Positions 44,448 to 52,831 of a stretch of DNA of 64,000 bases are shown piece after piece; positions within the stretch are counted from its first letter, which is position 1; the number at the start of each line of letters is the position of its first letter. This stretch comes from Tropicimonas isoalkanivorans. GTDB lineage: Bacteria > Pseudomonadota > Alphaproteobacteria > Rhodobacterales > Rhodobacteraceae. The stretch spans positions 62,001-126,000 of the forward strand of contig NZ_FOLG01000011.1 in assembly GCF_900112335.1 (NCBI RefSeq). The letters are read 5' to 3'. The notes under the pieces are model-generated. The model ran no database searches. It had not been told where the DNA came from and was given only the letters and a program-made list of their open reading frames with translations. The position numbers and the translations under genes are program-made.

Positions 44448-45392
44448 TCACGGCGCCCGTCCCGCCAAACTGTCCATGTGTCGTGTCTCCAGGTGGTCTA
44501 TCACCTTCGGGAGGCAGTCGAAACGGCGCGGATAGGACAAGGTGAACACGGGCACCCGGGCGGCGATCTCGGCACAACTCCCGATGAGCCACGCCTTCCA
44601 GTCGGCCGACCAGAGGTCGATCCCGAAACTGTTGCGCACGAGATGTCCGCAAGCCTCTGCGGGCGACAGGCGTAGGCTTTTTATCTCGTCGCCAGAGTCC
44701 TGTGCGGGCTGCAAAACGTAGATCGCGTCGAGCGGTCCGGCCTCCGCCGCGGCGTCGCCATCCAGATCCACCCGAAGCTTGCCCGGTGGACCGGCCTCCC
44801 CCGAGACAATCCCATCCTCAGCGAACATCGCCTCGAAGGTCTGCGGCCAAACCCGAAGAGAGGCCGAGAGCCCTCTTGCGATGACGCCATCGGCCAGCGG
44901 CGTCAGCGTCAGACAGTCGTCTGTCAGCAACGCATGCCCCGCCCGCATCATCGCAGCGGCGAGCGTGGACTTGCCCTGCCCGGACCGCCCGCAAAAGGCA
45001 ACCGCCGCCCCACCGAGCCGCACGGCAGACATGTGCAGTGTCGCGATACGTTCGTGCGACAGGATACGAGGAATGATGTCGTCGGAGACCAAGTGGTCGA
45101 GGGCTGCCGGGCTATGCCGAAAGTGATCGGGCATCCGGACATGTCGGGACCAAGTATCGAGGACGAAGCGCAGCACGTCACCATCCCAGCATGAAATTGG
45201 CTCCGTCGCTCCTTTATGAGCGGCCTCGGCGGTGATCTCATGCCGACGAAAGGAAAAGTCCGTTGCCGGGTGCGTTACCCGGGCCACCTCGGCTCCGATC
45301 TGGCCAGGATCGCAATCAAATCCGAAAGACCAGCCTGCCAAAGGCTCCCGATAGGGTGCGGTCCCCACAATTAGATCCTGAATTTGCGGCAT
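44448..45392 (-). CDS. HprK-like kinase, predicted lasso-peptide tailoring enzyme
   Basis: This 314-residue protein has Walker A GRSGQGKST at residues 135-143 (VAFCGRSGQGKSTLAAAMMR) and the following LLTDDCLTL acidic motif, as in the HPr kinase C-terminal domain. The N-terminal ~120 residues are specific to the RiPP-associated group. In paeninodin-type clusters this family phosphorylates the lasso peptide on its C-terminal Ser. Here it lies between the precursor and B1 genes, so a tailoring role is likely. The predicted core ends in Val, so the target residue must differ. Confidence 0.82.
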   Translation of the reverse strand: MPQIQDLIVGTAPYREPLAGWSFGFDCDPGQIGAEVARVTHPATDFSFRRHEITAEAAHKGATEPISCWDGDVLRFVLDTWSRHVRMPDHFRHSPAALDHLVSDDIIPRILSHERIATLHMSAVRLGGAAVAFCGRSGQGKSTLAAAMMRAGHALLTDDCLTLTPLADGVIARGLSASLRVWPQTFEAMFAEDGIVSGEAGPPGKLRVDLDGDAAAEAGPLDAIYVLQPAQDSGDEIKSLRLSPAEACGHLVRNSFGIDLWSADWKAWLIGSCAEIAARVPVFTLSYPRRFDCLPKVIDHLETRHMDSLAGRAP

Positions 45393-45421
45393 GACGATAC
45401 ACTCGCCCCATCGGCGCGGCA

Positions 45422-45437
45422 GGAGCCCTCCGGCTCC
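45422..45437 (-). promoter_or_regulatory. Stem-loop between lasso precursor and kinase genes
   Basis: GGAGCC-ctcc-GGCTCC, a 6-bp perfect stem in the 95-base gap between precursor and kinase. With the nearer hairpin it could lower downstream expression relative to the precursor. The structure is seen; the effect is inferred. Confidence 0.35.
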
Positions 45438-45470
45438 GGCGGCGCTAAACCAAGCTCGTTACGCGCCGCA

Positions 45471-45486
45471 GATGCTTTCAAGCATC
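45471..45486 (-). promoter_or_regulatory. Stem-loop directly after the lasso precursor gene
   Basis: A perfect 7-bp stem GATGCTT-tc-AAGCATC starts 2 bases after the precursor stop. Precursor genes of RiPPs are often followed by such hairpins, which stabilise the 5' mRNA and partially terminate transcription. There is no T-run, so full termination is not expected. Confidence 0.5.
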
Positions 45487-45487
45487 T

Positions 45488-45664
45488 TCAGACGTTGGGC
45501 CTTCTGATGGTCTGATCGTCCGCACCACTATTTTCCCTGTTTCCGGCCGACCCTGCGAGCGTCAACTCGGACAATCCGCCCAGTTCGCTCAGTCTCGGCG
45601 CCTGGTAAGCTTTGAGGGAGCTTACGTCGTCAGACGATGCCGTCGTCACAAATCCATTATTCAT
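45488..45664 (-). CDS. Lasso-peptide precursor (58 residues)
   Basis: A short minus-strand gene between the cyclase (39-base gap) and kinase genes, start ATG 45664. Leader residues 20-35 read YQAPRLSELGGLSELT, matching the lasso motif Y-x2-P-x-L-x3-G-x5-T at every fixed position. With Thr35 as penultimate leader residue, cleavage falls after Leu36. The core is then Ala37 to Val58 (22 residues), starting AGSAGNREN. Core Glu8 can form the ring with Ala1, an 8-residue macrolactam. The tail ends TIRRPNV. Starting at Gly38 instead would give a 7-residue ring. The motif and gene context are observed; the product structure is predicted. Confidence 0.9.
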   Translation of the reverse strand: MNNGFVTTASSDDVSSLKAYQAPRLSELGGLSELTLAGSAGNRENSGADDQTIRRPNV

Positions 45665-45703
45665 GTCAGACCCGATTAGCCAATAATGCAGTCTCGTTAA
45701 CCT

Positions 45704-47545
45704 TTAGACACGTTCTAGAAATTTCTCAAGTGTCAAGGCCATTAAGGTATGGTTTTCCGCTGACGACCCGGCGGGCGGCTTCATGTATTCTCTGACGGAC
45801 AGCCGCGCGGCCTGAACACGATCTTTGGGAATGGCCTCTTCCAGAGCATTGTTGAACCGCCGACCGACGTGCTGGAACCCCCGGCGCCACCTGAGGTCCT
45901 CGGGCATCCTATCCGCCATTGCCCGGCGAACGATGTGTTTCGGCCACCCGCGCCGGCGTTTCTGGTCGTCTGGCAAACCGATGCAGAACTCCACGAGGCG
46001 CCTGTCCGTATATGGGTCGCGGCATTCGATGCCCCAGGCTGCCGCGATGCGGTCGTATCCTTCCCGAGCTGATGAAATGAAGGGAAAGACCATTGTCGCC
46101 ATCGCTTCGGCTTCCCTGTCGTAGGGAGTCCGCCGTTCCAGTGATGCCCGCATCGCGCGTATGCGGCCGATGGCGTCGACGCGTTTTGCAAAAACCGGGT
46201 CGATGGTCGACCGGGCAATGATCTCGGCCGGGGCGTGCCGGTTCCAATGCGCGCTTCGAAGATGCCTCACCGCGGACGGCATGAGGACGCGCCGTACGAC
46301 GCGGCCGAATTTGAGTGCCCCACTCAACGAGGATTGCCGAGCGAAATCCGCTTCGCCGATGCAATCCCGGTAGGCCGTCAATACGTGCCCTGATCGGACC
46401 AACCGCAAGATCATCGAGCCTGTGGAGGTCACCACATCGCCCATCACGCCATCCAGCATGACCGAAACGCCATGATCCGCGGCGGTTCGGTAGACCTGCC
46501 GCGGCATGGTGGCCGTGAAGTTGAAGGGTTCCTCCGTCTTAAGCAGGTCCGCCAGCGCCTGGTTCGCATGTCGGGATACATCCGTGAGCGGCACGTCAAC
46601 CGGCTGCAATCCGCAGGTCTCCTGATTGCGCCTGATCATGGCCGTCTCGATGAACGTCGGGTCGTCCGTCACGCCCGAAAATGTCCGGAGTGGCGGTCGT
46701 CCGGCCGACAACACAGCCGCCGCCGCCACGGAGCCAGAGTCCAGCCCGCCGCTGAGCATGATCCCACCCGGCTTCGACATTCGTAAGCGACATCGGACGG
46801 CCTCATCGAAGACCTCGAGGAAGTGGGCCTCGTAATCCCCATCGCTTGTCTTGTCGCTGTGGGACAGCGCCGTCGGCTGCCAGTATCGCGATAGGTCCAC
46901 GGTATGGGACGAAACGATCATCCGGTGCCCGGGCGGGAGACGGTAGACGTCTTGCCAGAACGTGGATTCGTGGTCGATCCCTTCCAGCGGGATCTGATCG
47001 TCGAGGAGGAAATCCGCGATCCGTGGTTCATACAGTTTCCGCGGGACCATCGGCGCGGCGACCACCGACATCGGCGTGGAGCCGAACACGAACCAGCCGT
47101 CGTTTGCGAAATAGGCAAAGGGCTTCATGCCCATGTGGTCGCGCGCGGCAAAGAGGGTCTGGTCCCGTGGATCCCAGATCGCGAAGGCAAAATCGCCCAG
47201 CAAGTGGTCCACACAGTCGCGCCCCCATTTGAGGTACGCCAGAAGTGTCAGTTCCGCGTCCGAGGCCGGATGGCGGCAGTCCAATGCCGTCAGCAGTTCC
47301 TCGCGGTTATCGAGGCGTATGTCGGCGGTGAGTGTGCAGCCGGTCGGAGGATGGCGGAGCGGCTGCTCGTCGCGCACGGCGTCAGGCGTGGTCAGGTTGT
47401 GTCCGTTGCCGAGGGCGGCCGCGCCGTCAACAAAATACCGCGTGCCGTCCGGTGCGCGCGTGGCGAGGTCCTTCGCCATCGGCACGAGGCTTTCGCGCGA
47501 GACCACCCCACCCCGGCGGTTCAGGAGGCCGAAGATTGCGCCCAT
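45704..47545 (-). CDS. Asparagine-synthetase-like lasso cyclase (C protein)
   Basis: This 613-residue homologue of AsnB has an N-terminal Ntn-type domain (GAIFGLLNRRGG, LLGDFAFAIWDPRDQTLFAA) and a C-terminal PP-loop domain with MLSGGLDSGSVAA at residues 263-275. Position 2 is Gly instead of the catalytic Cys, so it cannot hydrolyse glutamine. This fits lasso cyclases, which adenylate the Asp/Glu side chain of the core and let the N-terminus attack. It is directly upstream of the precursor gene on the same strand and starts 73 bases after malate synthase. Confidence 0.9.
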   Translation of the reverse strand: MGAIFGLLNRRGGVVSRESLVPMAKDLATRAPDGTRYFVDGAAALGNGHNLTTPDAVRDEQPLRHPPTGCTLTADIRLDNREELLTALDCRHPASDAELTLLAYLKWGRDCVDHLLGDFAFAIWDPRDQTLFAARDHMGMKPFAYFANDGWFVFGSTPMSVVAAPMVPRKLYEPRIADFLLDDQIPLEGIDHESTFWQDVYRLPPGHRMIVSSHTVDLSRYWQPTALSHSDKTSDGDYEAHFLEVFDEAVRCRLRMSKPGGIMLSGGLDSGSVAAAAVLSAGRPPLRTFSGVTDDPTFIETAMIRRNQETCGLQPVDVPLTDVSRHANQALADLLKTEEPFNFTATMPRQVYRTAADHGVSVMLDGVMGDVVTSTGSMILRLVRSGHVLTAYRDCIGEADFARQSSLSGALKFGRVVRRVLMPSAVRHLRSAHWNRHAPAEIIARSTIDPVFAKRVDAIGRIRAMRASLERRTPYDREAEAMATMVFPFISSAREGYDRIAAAWGIECRDPYTDRRLVEFCIGLPDDQKRRRGWPKHIVRRAMADRMPEDLRWRRGFQHVGRRFNNALEEAIPKDRVQAARLSVREYMKPPAGSSAENHTLMALTLEKFLERV

Positions 47546-47618
47546 AGGTCAGGTTCGCTCCTGCGAAGCTGCGCGCTCCCCGTGTTTCTGCCGCGGCGTT
47601 TGGGTCATCGTCCCTGCG

Positions 47619-49820
47619 TCAGCTGGCCGGCGCGTTGGCGGCCTTGCGAGCCTCCTTGGCCTTCACCTGGCGCCTGCGATGATGCAACGTCGGCTCTGTG
47701 TATCCAGACGGCCAATTGCCGTCGTTGAAGACCAGATCGCACGCCGCCTGGAACGCGTGGCTTCCGAACTTCGGCGCCATGGGGCGATATTCCGGATCGC
47801 CCGCGTTCTGCGCATCGACCTTTTCGGCCATTCGACGCATCGCGTTCATCACCCGCGTCTCGTCCACGACCCCATGATGGAGCCAGTTGACCAGTGCCTG
47901 GCTGGAGATCCGGCAGGTCGCACGGTCCTCCATCAGCCCGACGTCGTTGATGTCGGGCACCTTGGAGCAACCGACCCCCGAATTTACCCACCGAACGACG
48001 TAGCCGAGGATGCCCTGGCAGCAGTTCTCCACTTCCGTCTCGATTTCGTCCTCGCTCAGCGTGCGATTGAGAACCGGGATCGTCAGCAAGGCATCCAGCG
48101 AGGCCCGCGGCCCCCTCTCTTTTATTTCCGCTTCGATCTCGTCGAGGCGGTGGAAGACGTCGACGACGTGGTAATGCGTGGCGTGAAGCGTCGCCGCGGT
48201 CGGGCTGGGGACCCAGGCGCAGGTGGCCCCTGAGAGGGGGTGGCCGATCTTCTGGTCCAGCATGTCGGCCATCCGGTCCGGCGCGGCCCACATCCCCTTG
48301 CCGATCTGCGCGCGCCCCTTGAGCCCGCAGGACAGCCCGATATCGACGTTCCGGGTTTCATAGGCCGACAGCCAGGCCGCGTTCTTCATCTCTGCCTTCG
48401 GCACCATCGGGCCCGCCTCCATGGAGGTGGAGGTCTCGTCCCCCGTCCGGTCGAGGAAGCCCGTGTTGATGAAGCACACCCGCTTCTTCGCCGCCTCGAT
48501 GCAGGCGGCAAGGTTGGCCGAGGTTCGCCGTTCCTCATCCATGATGCCGACCTTGACCGTGTTGGGCTCGAGTCCGAGGATTTCCTCGACCTTGGCGAAG
48601 ATCTCGCAGGCGAAGCGCACCTCTTCCGGGCCGTGCATCTTGGGCTTGACCACATAGACCGAGCCCGCCGGCGAGTTGACCGGACCGCCCTCGCGTCGCA
48701 GGTCGTGCAACGCGATCAGGACAGAGATCAGGGCATCGAGAAGGCCCTCGTAGATTTCCCCTCCAGCCGCATCAAGGACCGCAGGGGTCGTCATCAAGTG
48801 GCCGACGTTGCGGACCAACATGAGCGAGCGCCCGCGCAGCACCTCCGGCGTGCCGTCCGGCGCCTCATACTGGATGTCCGCGTTGAGCGAGCGGGTGAAG
48901 GTTTGCCCGCCCTTGGCGACGTCCGCCGTCAGGTCGCCCTTCATCAGGCCCAGCCAGTTTCCATAGGCCTGCGCCTTGTCCGGCCCGTCGACACAGGCGA
49001 CGCTGTCCTCCATATCCATGATCGTGGAAATGGCGGCCTCCAGGATGACGTCCGATATCCCCGCCGGATCGCTCGCGCCCACCTCCGTGGTGGGGTCGAT
49101 GACAATACGGATGTGCAGGCCGTGGACCTTCAGGATCAGCTCCTCCAACGTGCCGTCCTCGGCTCGCACCGTTCCGGCGAAGGCCGACGGGTCGTCCAGC
49201 GCCGTCAATCCGGCCGAATGCTTGAGCCCGAGGATCGGTCCATCGAAGGTGAAGCCCGCCACCTCCTTCCACCGGCCTGCCGCCAGCGGCACGACCCGGT
49301 CCAGGTGCTTCTTGGCCCAACGGATCACTTGTTGGCCACGCTCGGGGTCGTATCCGCCTTCGGGCGGCAGGCTGCCCAGAGCGTCTGTGCCATAAAGGGC
49401 ATCGTAAAGGCTGCCCCAACGGGCATTGGCGGCGTTCAGGGCATACCGCGCGTTCGTTACCGGCACCACAAGCTGCGGCCCGGCGATCCGGCTGAATTCC
49501 GGGTCGATATTGGCGGTCTCGATGGTGAAGGGCGCCGGCTCCGGCACGAGATACCCGATTTCTCGCAGGTAATCTTCGTAGGCTTTCGGGTCGATGGGTT
49601 CGTCGCGACGCCGGATATGCCAGGCGTCAATCTTCTGATGGATGCGACCGCGCTCCTTGAGGAGGGTCTTGTTGCGCTCTCCGAACGCCTCCACCATGTC
49701 GGCAAGGCCCGCCCAGACACGATCCGCGTCTAGTCCGGTGCCGGGTATCACGTCCTCCTCGACCAACCGCGCCAGCGTTTCCTCGACATTCAGGCCGTTG
49801 CGTTCGGTATAGCTATCCAC
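47619..49820 (-). CDS. glcB: Malate synthase G
   Basis: This 733-residue enzyme starts at GTG 49820, preceded by ggggggag. It has the MSG pattern throughout: N-terminal ERNGLNVEETLARLVEEDVI; VVPVTNARYALNAANARWGS; STIMDMEDSVACVDGPDKA; YVVKPKMHGPEEVRFACEIF; and the C-terminal VGCSKVPDINDVGLMEDRAT. It condenses glyoxylate and acetyl-CoA to malate in the glyoxylate shunt and glycolate use. It lies upstream of the lasso cyclase on the same strand, but function and gap suggest a separate unit. Confidence 0.96.
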   Translation of the reverse strand: MDSYTERNGLNVEETLARLVEEDVIPGTGLDADRVWAGLADMVEAFGERNKTLLKERGRIHQKIDAWHIRRRDEPIDPKAYEDYLREIGYLVPEPAPFTIETANIDPEFSRIAGPQLVVPVTNARYALNAANARWGSLYDALYGTDALGSLPPEGGYDPERGQQVIRWAKKHLDRVVPLAAGRWKEVAGFTFDGPILGLKHSAGLTALDDPSAFAGTVRAEDGTLEELILKVHGLHIRIVIDPTTEVGASDPAGISDVILEAAISTIMDMEDSVACVDGPDKAQAYGNWLGLMKGDLTADVAKGGQTFTRSLNADIQYEAPDGTPEVLRGRSLMLVRNVGHLMTTPAVLDAAGGEIYEGLLDALISVLIALHDLRREGGPVNSPAGSVYVVKPKMHGPEEVRFACEIFAKVEEILGLEPNTVKVGIMDEERRTSANLAACIEAAKKRVCFINTGFLDRTGDETSTSMEAGPMVPKAEMKNAAWLSAYETRNVDIGLSCGLKGRAQIGKGMWAAPDRMADMLDQKIGHPLSGATCAWVPSPTAATLHATHYHVVDVFHRLDEIEAEIKERGPRASLDALLTIPVLNRTLSEDEIETEVENCCQGILGYVVRWVNSGVGCSKVPDINDVGLMEDRATCRISSQALVNWLHHGVVDETRVMNAMRRMAEKVDAQNAGDPEYRPMAPKFGSHAFQAACDLVFNDGNWPSGYTEPTLHHRRRQVKAKEARKAANAPAS

Positions 49821-50072
49821 GTCTCCCCCCGGATACTCGCCTGCGGCTCGGCGTCCGCCCAGCGACCCTACCAGAAATGCCGCCCGCATCAATCGTCAGG
49901 ACCATTCCGCAAGCAGTCATGTCGCCCCCGGCAGAAGCCTCCCGCGCAGGGAATGTTGGCCCGAAAGCTCCACCGGACGTATCATCCATACGCCAGAACA
50001 ACGTAACGCACGTGTGCCGTACGCCCCGGTACTGCCAGAGACGAAACCATCCGCGAGCCGTTCATGGTGGCC

Positions 50073-51086
50073 CTACCCTTCCGTTCCGAACAGCCCACTC
50101 AGCGCCCGTTTTACCAGCGACGAAACAGACGGCTTCTTCAGCCGCATGAACGGCAGCGGCCTGCAGACCTCGATCGCGGCCAGACCGACGCGCGCCGTCA
50201 GCGCGCCGTTGACCACCCCTTCGCCGAACCGCCGCGAGACCCGGCTGAGCAGCCCGCCACCCGCCACGGAGTGTATCAGGTCGTCGCCCACAGCCACCGC
50301 GCCCGTGGCGACCAAGTGTGTCAGGACGGAGCGGGTCAGGCGAAGGCTGCCAAGGGTGCCCGAGCGACCGCCATAGATCTCCCCCACCCGACGGATCATG
50401 CGCACGGTGGAGACCAGGGCCGTCATCATGTCTGCCAGCGCCAGCGGAACGATCGCCGTGACCGTCGCAACCTGCCGCGCCGCGGTCTCCACCTCCCGTC
50501 TCGCCGCAGCATCGAGCAGGGCCATAAGCTCCACTTCAGCCAATCCGAGCAACGCGTCGGCGTCGAACTGCTCCTCCGCCCGTTCCGCCAATCGTTTCCG
50601 GCCCAGGTCCAGCTCGCGCCGCGCCCCGTAGAGCCCTTCGAGCCGGTCGACCACCTTGCGCGCAGCCCCAAGGTCGTGCGCCGCCAGCGCGGCACTCGCG
50701 TCGGCATGGATCACATCCAGCCGGCCGAGCCGAAAGAACCCCGCAATCTCCCGCAGCGCCAGGCCCAGGATGGAAAGCCCAAGCAGCACAACCAGCCCAA
50801 GCGCAAGGGTGCCGAGGAACGTGTTTCGCGTCAGCAGCCCGGTCACGAAATCCCAAGCCGCGACGGTTGCGGCAAAGGTCACCAGCGAGACCAAAGCCCC
50901 CCAGAACAACCGGGCAAGGGGCGAGACGCGCCGTGCACCCACCGCGACCACCGTCTGCATCGCCTGCCCCTGAGGCAGGTCCGTGACGAGATCGGGAACC
51001 GGGGGCGCCTCCGCCGGCCCCGGCGCCACCGGCCCGTCACCCTCCTCGATGTCGATGAGGACGGGTCGCCTCGGTGTATCGCTCAT
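50073..51086 (-). CDS. TIGR01620 / YcjF-like membrane protein (DUF697)
   Basis: This 337-residue protein has two N-terminal membrane helices (LFWGALVSLVTFAATVAAWD, LGTLALGLVVLLGLSILGLA), then a helical region and the conserved DUF697-like C-terminal part (VTAIVPLALADMMTALVSTV, GTLGSLRLTRSVLTHLVATG, and VGDDLIHSVAGGGLLSRVSR). It is always paired with YcjX-like P-loop proteins; here it lies 88 bases downstream of that gene. The family is linked to envelope stress, but its biochemical role is unknown. Confidence 0.9.
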   Translation of the reverse strand: MSDTPRRPVLIDIEEGDGPVAPGPAEAPPVPDLVTDLPQGQAMQTVVAVGARRVSPLARLFWGALVSLVTFAATVAAWDFVTGLLTRNTFLGTLALGLVVLLGLSILGLALREIAGFFRLGRLDVIHADASAALAAHDLGAARKVVDRLEGLYGARRELDLGRKRLAERAEEQFDADALLGLAEVELMALLDAAARREVETAARQVATVTAIVPLALADMMTALVSTVRMIRRVGEIYGGRSGTLGSLRLTRSVLTHLVATGAVAVGDDLIHSVAGGGLLSRVSRRFGEGVVNGALTARVGLAAIEVCRPLPFMRLKKPSVSSLVKRALSGLFGTEG

Positions 51087-51174
51087 GATCGTGCCTCCTG
51101 CGGACGCCGCCAAGACGGCCCCCTAGCCTCGGACGCCGACGGGCGGCGGCGGTTCCTCGCTATGGCCTGCCCCA

Positions 51175-52629
51175 TCATCGCAGCCGGTCCCCAATCAGGA
51201 ACTCCGCGGCCTGGTCCAGTCGGATGTGGGGCGGACCCAGGCCGGGCTTGCGCGTCTGGGAGGCGGGCGCGAAGTGCATCACCGAATAGTCGCCGTCGAG
51301 CCAGCGCTCCGCGCCTTCCCGCGCCGGTCCGGTCAGGCGCGAGGGATCTTCCGGCAGCGTGCCCGGAAACAGCACTGCCTCCCGCCCGGTCTCCAGCAGA
51401 CGCCCGCGCACCATGTCGAGGCTTTCGCCATTCACGACGCGCGTCTCCTCCACAGTGGCCCGAAGCGCGGCAATCGCCATGGCGCGCGTCTTCGCACCGG
51501 CAAAGTCGGCACGGTCGCGGGCCTGGCGCAAAAGCGCCTCCAGGATCGCCGTCATGCGCCCATGCTGGCTGTGATGAATATGGTCCGCCTTCGTCGCGGC
51601 AAAAAGAATCCGGTCCACCCGCTTTTGTCCGAGCAATCGCGCCAGCCACGCATTCGCCCCGGGCCGGAATGCGCCCAGGATGTTGTCCATCGCGCGGCCC
51701 AAATCCTCCATGGCGCGCGGCCCGGCATGGATCGCGCCGAGCAGATCCACCAGAACGACCTGCCGATCGATCCGCGCAAAATGCTCCCGGAAGAACGGCT
51801 TGACGACTCGCGACTTATACGCCTCGTAACGCCGATGCATCTCGCGCCGCAGCGATCCCCGGGCAGAGGATCCATCACCGGCCGGCATGGGCACAAAGGT
51901 CAGCGCGGGCGAGCCTTCCATTTCCCCCGGCATCAGAAACCGCCCTGGCGTGCAGTCCGAGTACCCGGACTCCCGCGCGGAGCGCAGATAGCCAGTATAA
52001 CTTCGCGCCAAGGCCTGCGCCGTGGGCTCTTCGAACCGCGCGGCCGCGTCCGTCGCGTCCAGGGCTGCAAGGAATTCCGACGCCTCCGTCCGGGTCCGGG
52101 CCAGCGCCAGAACCGCCTCGGACCACGCATCGTAACTCCGGTCGAGCAACTCCAGATCGAGCAGCCATTCGCCGGGATAGTCGATGATGTCGAGGTGGAC
52201 CGTCCGTGGCCCGGAAAACGCGCTGAACATACCCTGCGGCTGGATCCGGAGCGAAAGCCGCAATTCGGAAATCGAACTCGTCGGCTCCGGCCAATGCGGC
52301 TCGGCCCCGGTCAGCGCGCCCAGATGATCCTCGAATGCAAAACGCGGCACTGTATCGTCGGGCTGCGGCTGCAACCAGGCCGACACGATCCGCCCCTCCG
52401 CCGCGGCCGCCAGGCCCGGCATCCGGCCACGGTCCATAAGGTTGGCGACCAGCGACGTAATGAAGACCGTCTTCCCCGCCCGCGCCAGCCCCGTCACCCC
52501 CAGCCGGATCGACGGCTCGAAGAAGACTTCCGACAGCGCGTTTCCGGCGTTCTCCACGCCCTGCACGAGCTCATCGGCGATGCGACCAATAACCAACCGT
52601 TCGTCCCTCTTATCTGCTTCTTTCAACAT
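51175..52629 (-). CDS. YcjX-like P-loop protein (DUF463)
   Basis: This 484-residue protein has the family's GVTGLARAGKTVFITSLVAN (Walker A, about residues 44-63), the HLDIIDYPGEWLLDLELL box, RRYEAYKSRVVKPFFREHFA and DRQVVLVDLLGAIHAG, then the G4-like FAATKADHIHHSQHGRM. It is a predicted GTPase/ATPase of unknown cellular role, heading the two-gene unit with the YcjF-like protein. It is divergent from truA. Confidence 0.93.
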   Translation of the reverse strand: MLKEADKRDERLVIGRIADELVQGVENAGNALSEVFFEPSIRLGVTGLARAGKTVFITSLVANLMDRGRMPGLAAAAEGRIVSAWLQPQPDDTVPRFAFEDHLGALTGAEPHWPEPTSSISELRLSLRIQPQGMFSAFSGPRTVHLDIIDYPGEWLLDLELLDRSYDAWSEAVLALARTRTEASEFLAALDATDAAARFEEPTAQALARSYTGYLRSARESGYSDCTPGRFLMPGEMEGSPALTFVPMPAGDGSSARGSLRREMHRRYEAYKSRVVKPFFREHFARIDRQVVLVDLLGAIHAGPRAMEDLGRAMDNILGAFRPGANAWLARLLGQKRVDRILFAATKADHIHHSQHGRMTAILEALLRQARDRADFAGAKTRAMAIAALRATVEETRVVNGESLDMVRGRLLETGREAVLFPGTLPEDPSRLTGPAREGAERWLDGDYSVMHFAPASQTRKPGLGPPHIRLDQAAEFLIGDRLR

Positions 52630-52831
52630 AGGGCCCCCAGCACGCCTGCCTAGAGGCCACGCGCAAACGCCCCGGCGGCCACTTGGCCCAAACGGGGGCC
52701 GGTCCGCCCAACGCTCTTAGCTTCTTGTGTCCCGAAATATCCCCGCCGGAGGCAGGCCGCGCAGCGGCCTTCGGCGCAGACACCACGCACACCGGATGGA
52801 CAGCGCGCGCGCGCCGCGCTAAGCGCCGCCC

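Noticed and set aside
46904-47728. Possible extra plus-strand gene opposite the lasso cyclase
   Set aside because: The frame is antisense to the conserved N-terminal domain of the cyclase and runs on into malate synthase; no family features or start signals.
50064-51803. 579-codon plus-strand frame opposite the YcjF-like and YcjX-like genes
   Set aside because: It spans two well-supported minus-strand genes and their gap; the product is Arg/Pro/Ala-rich without domains.
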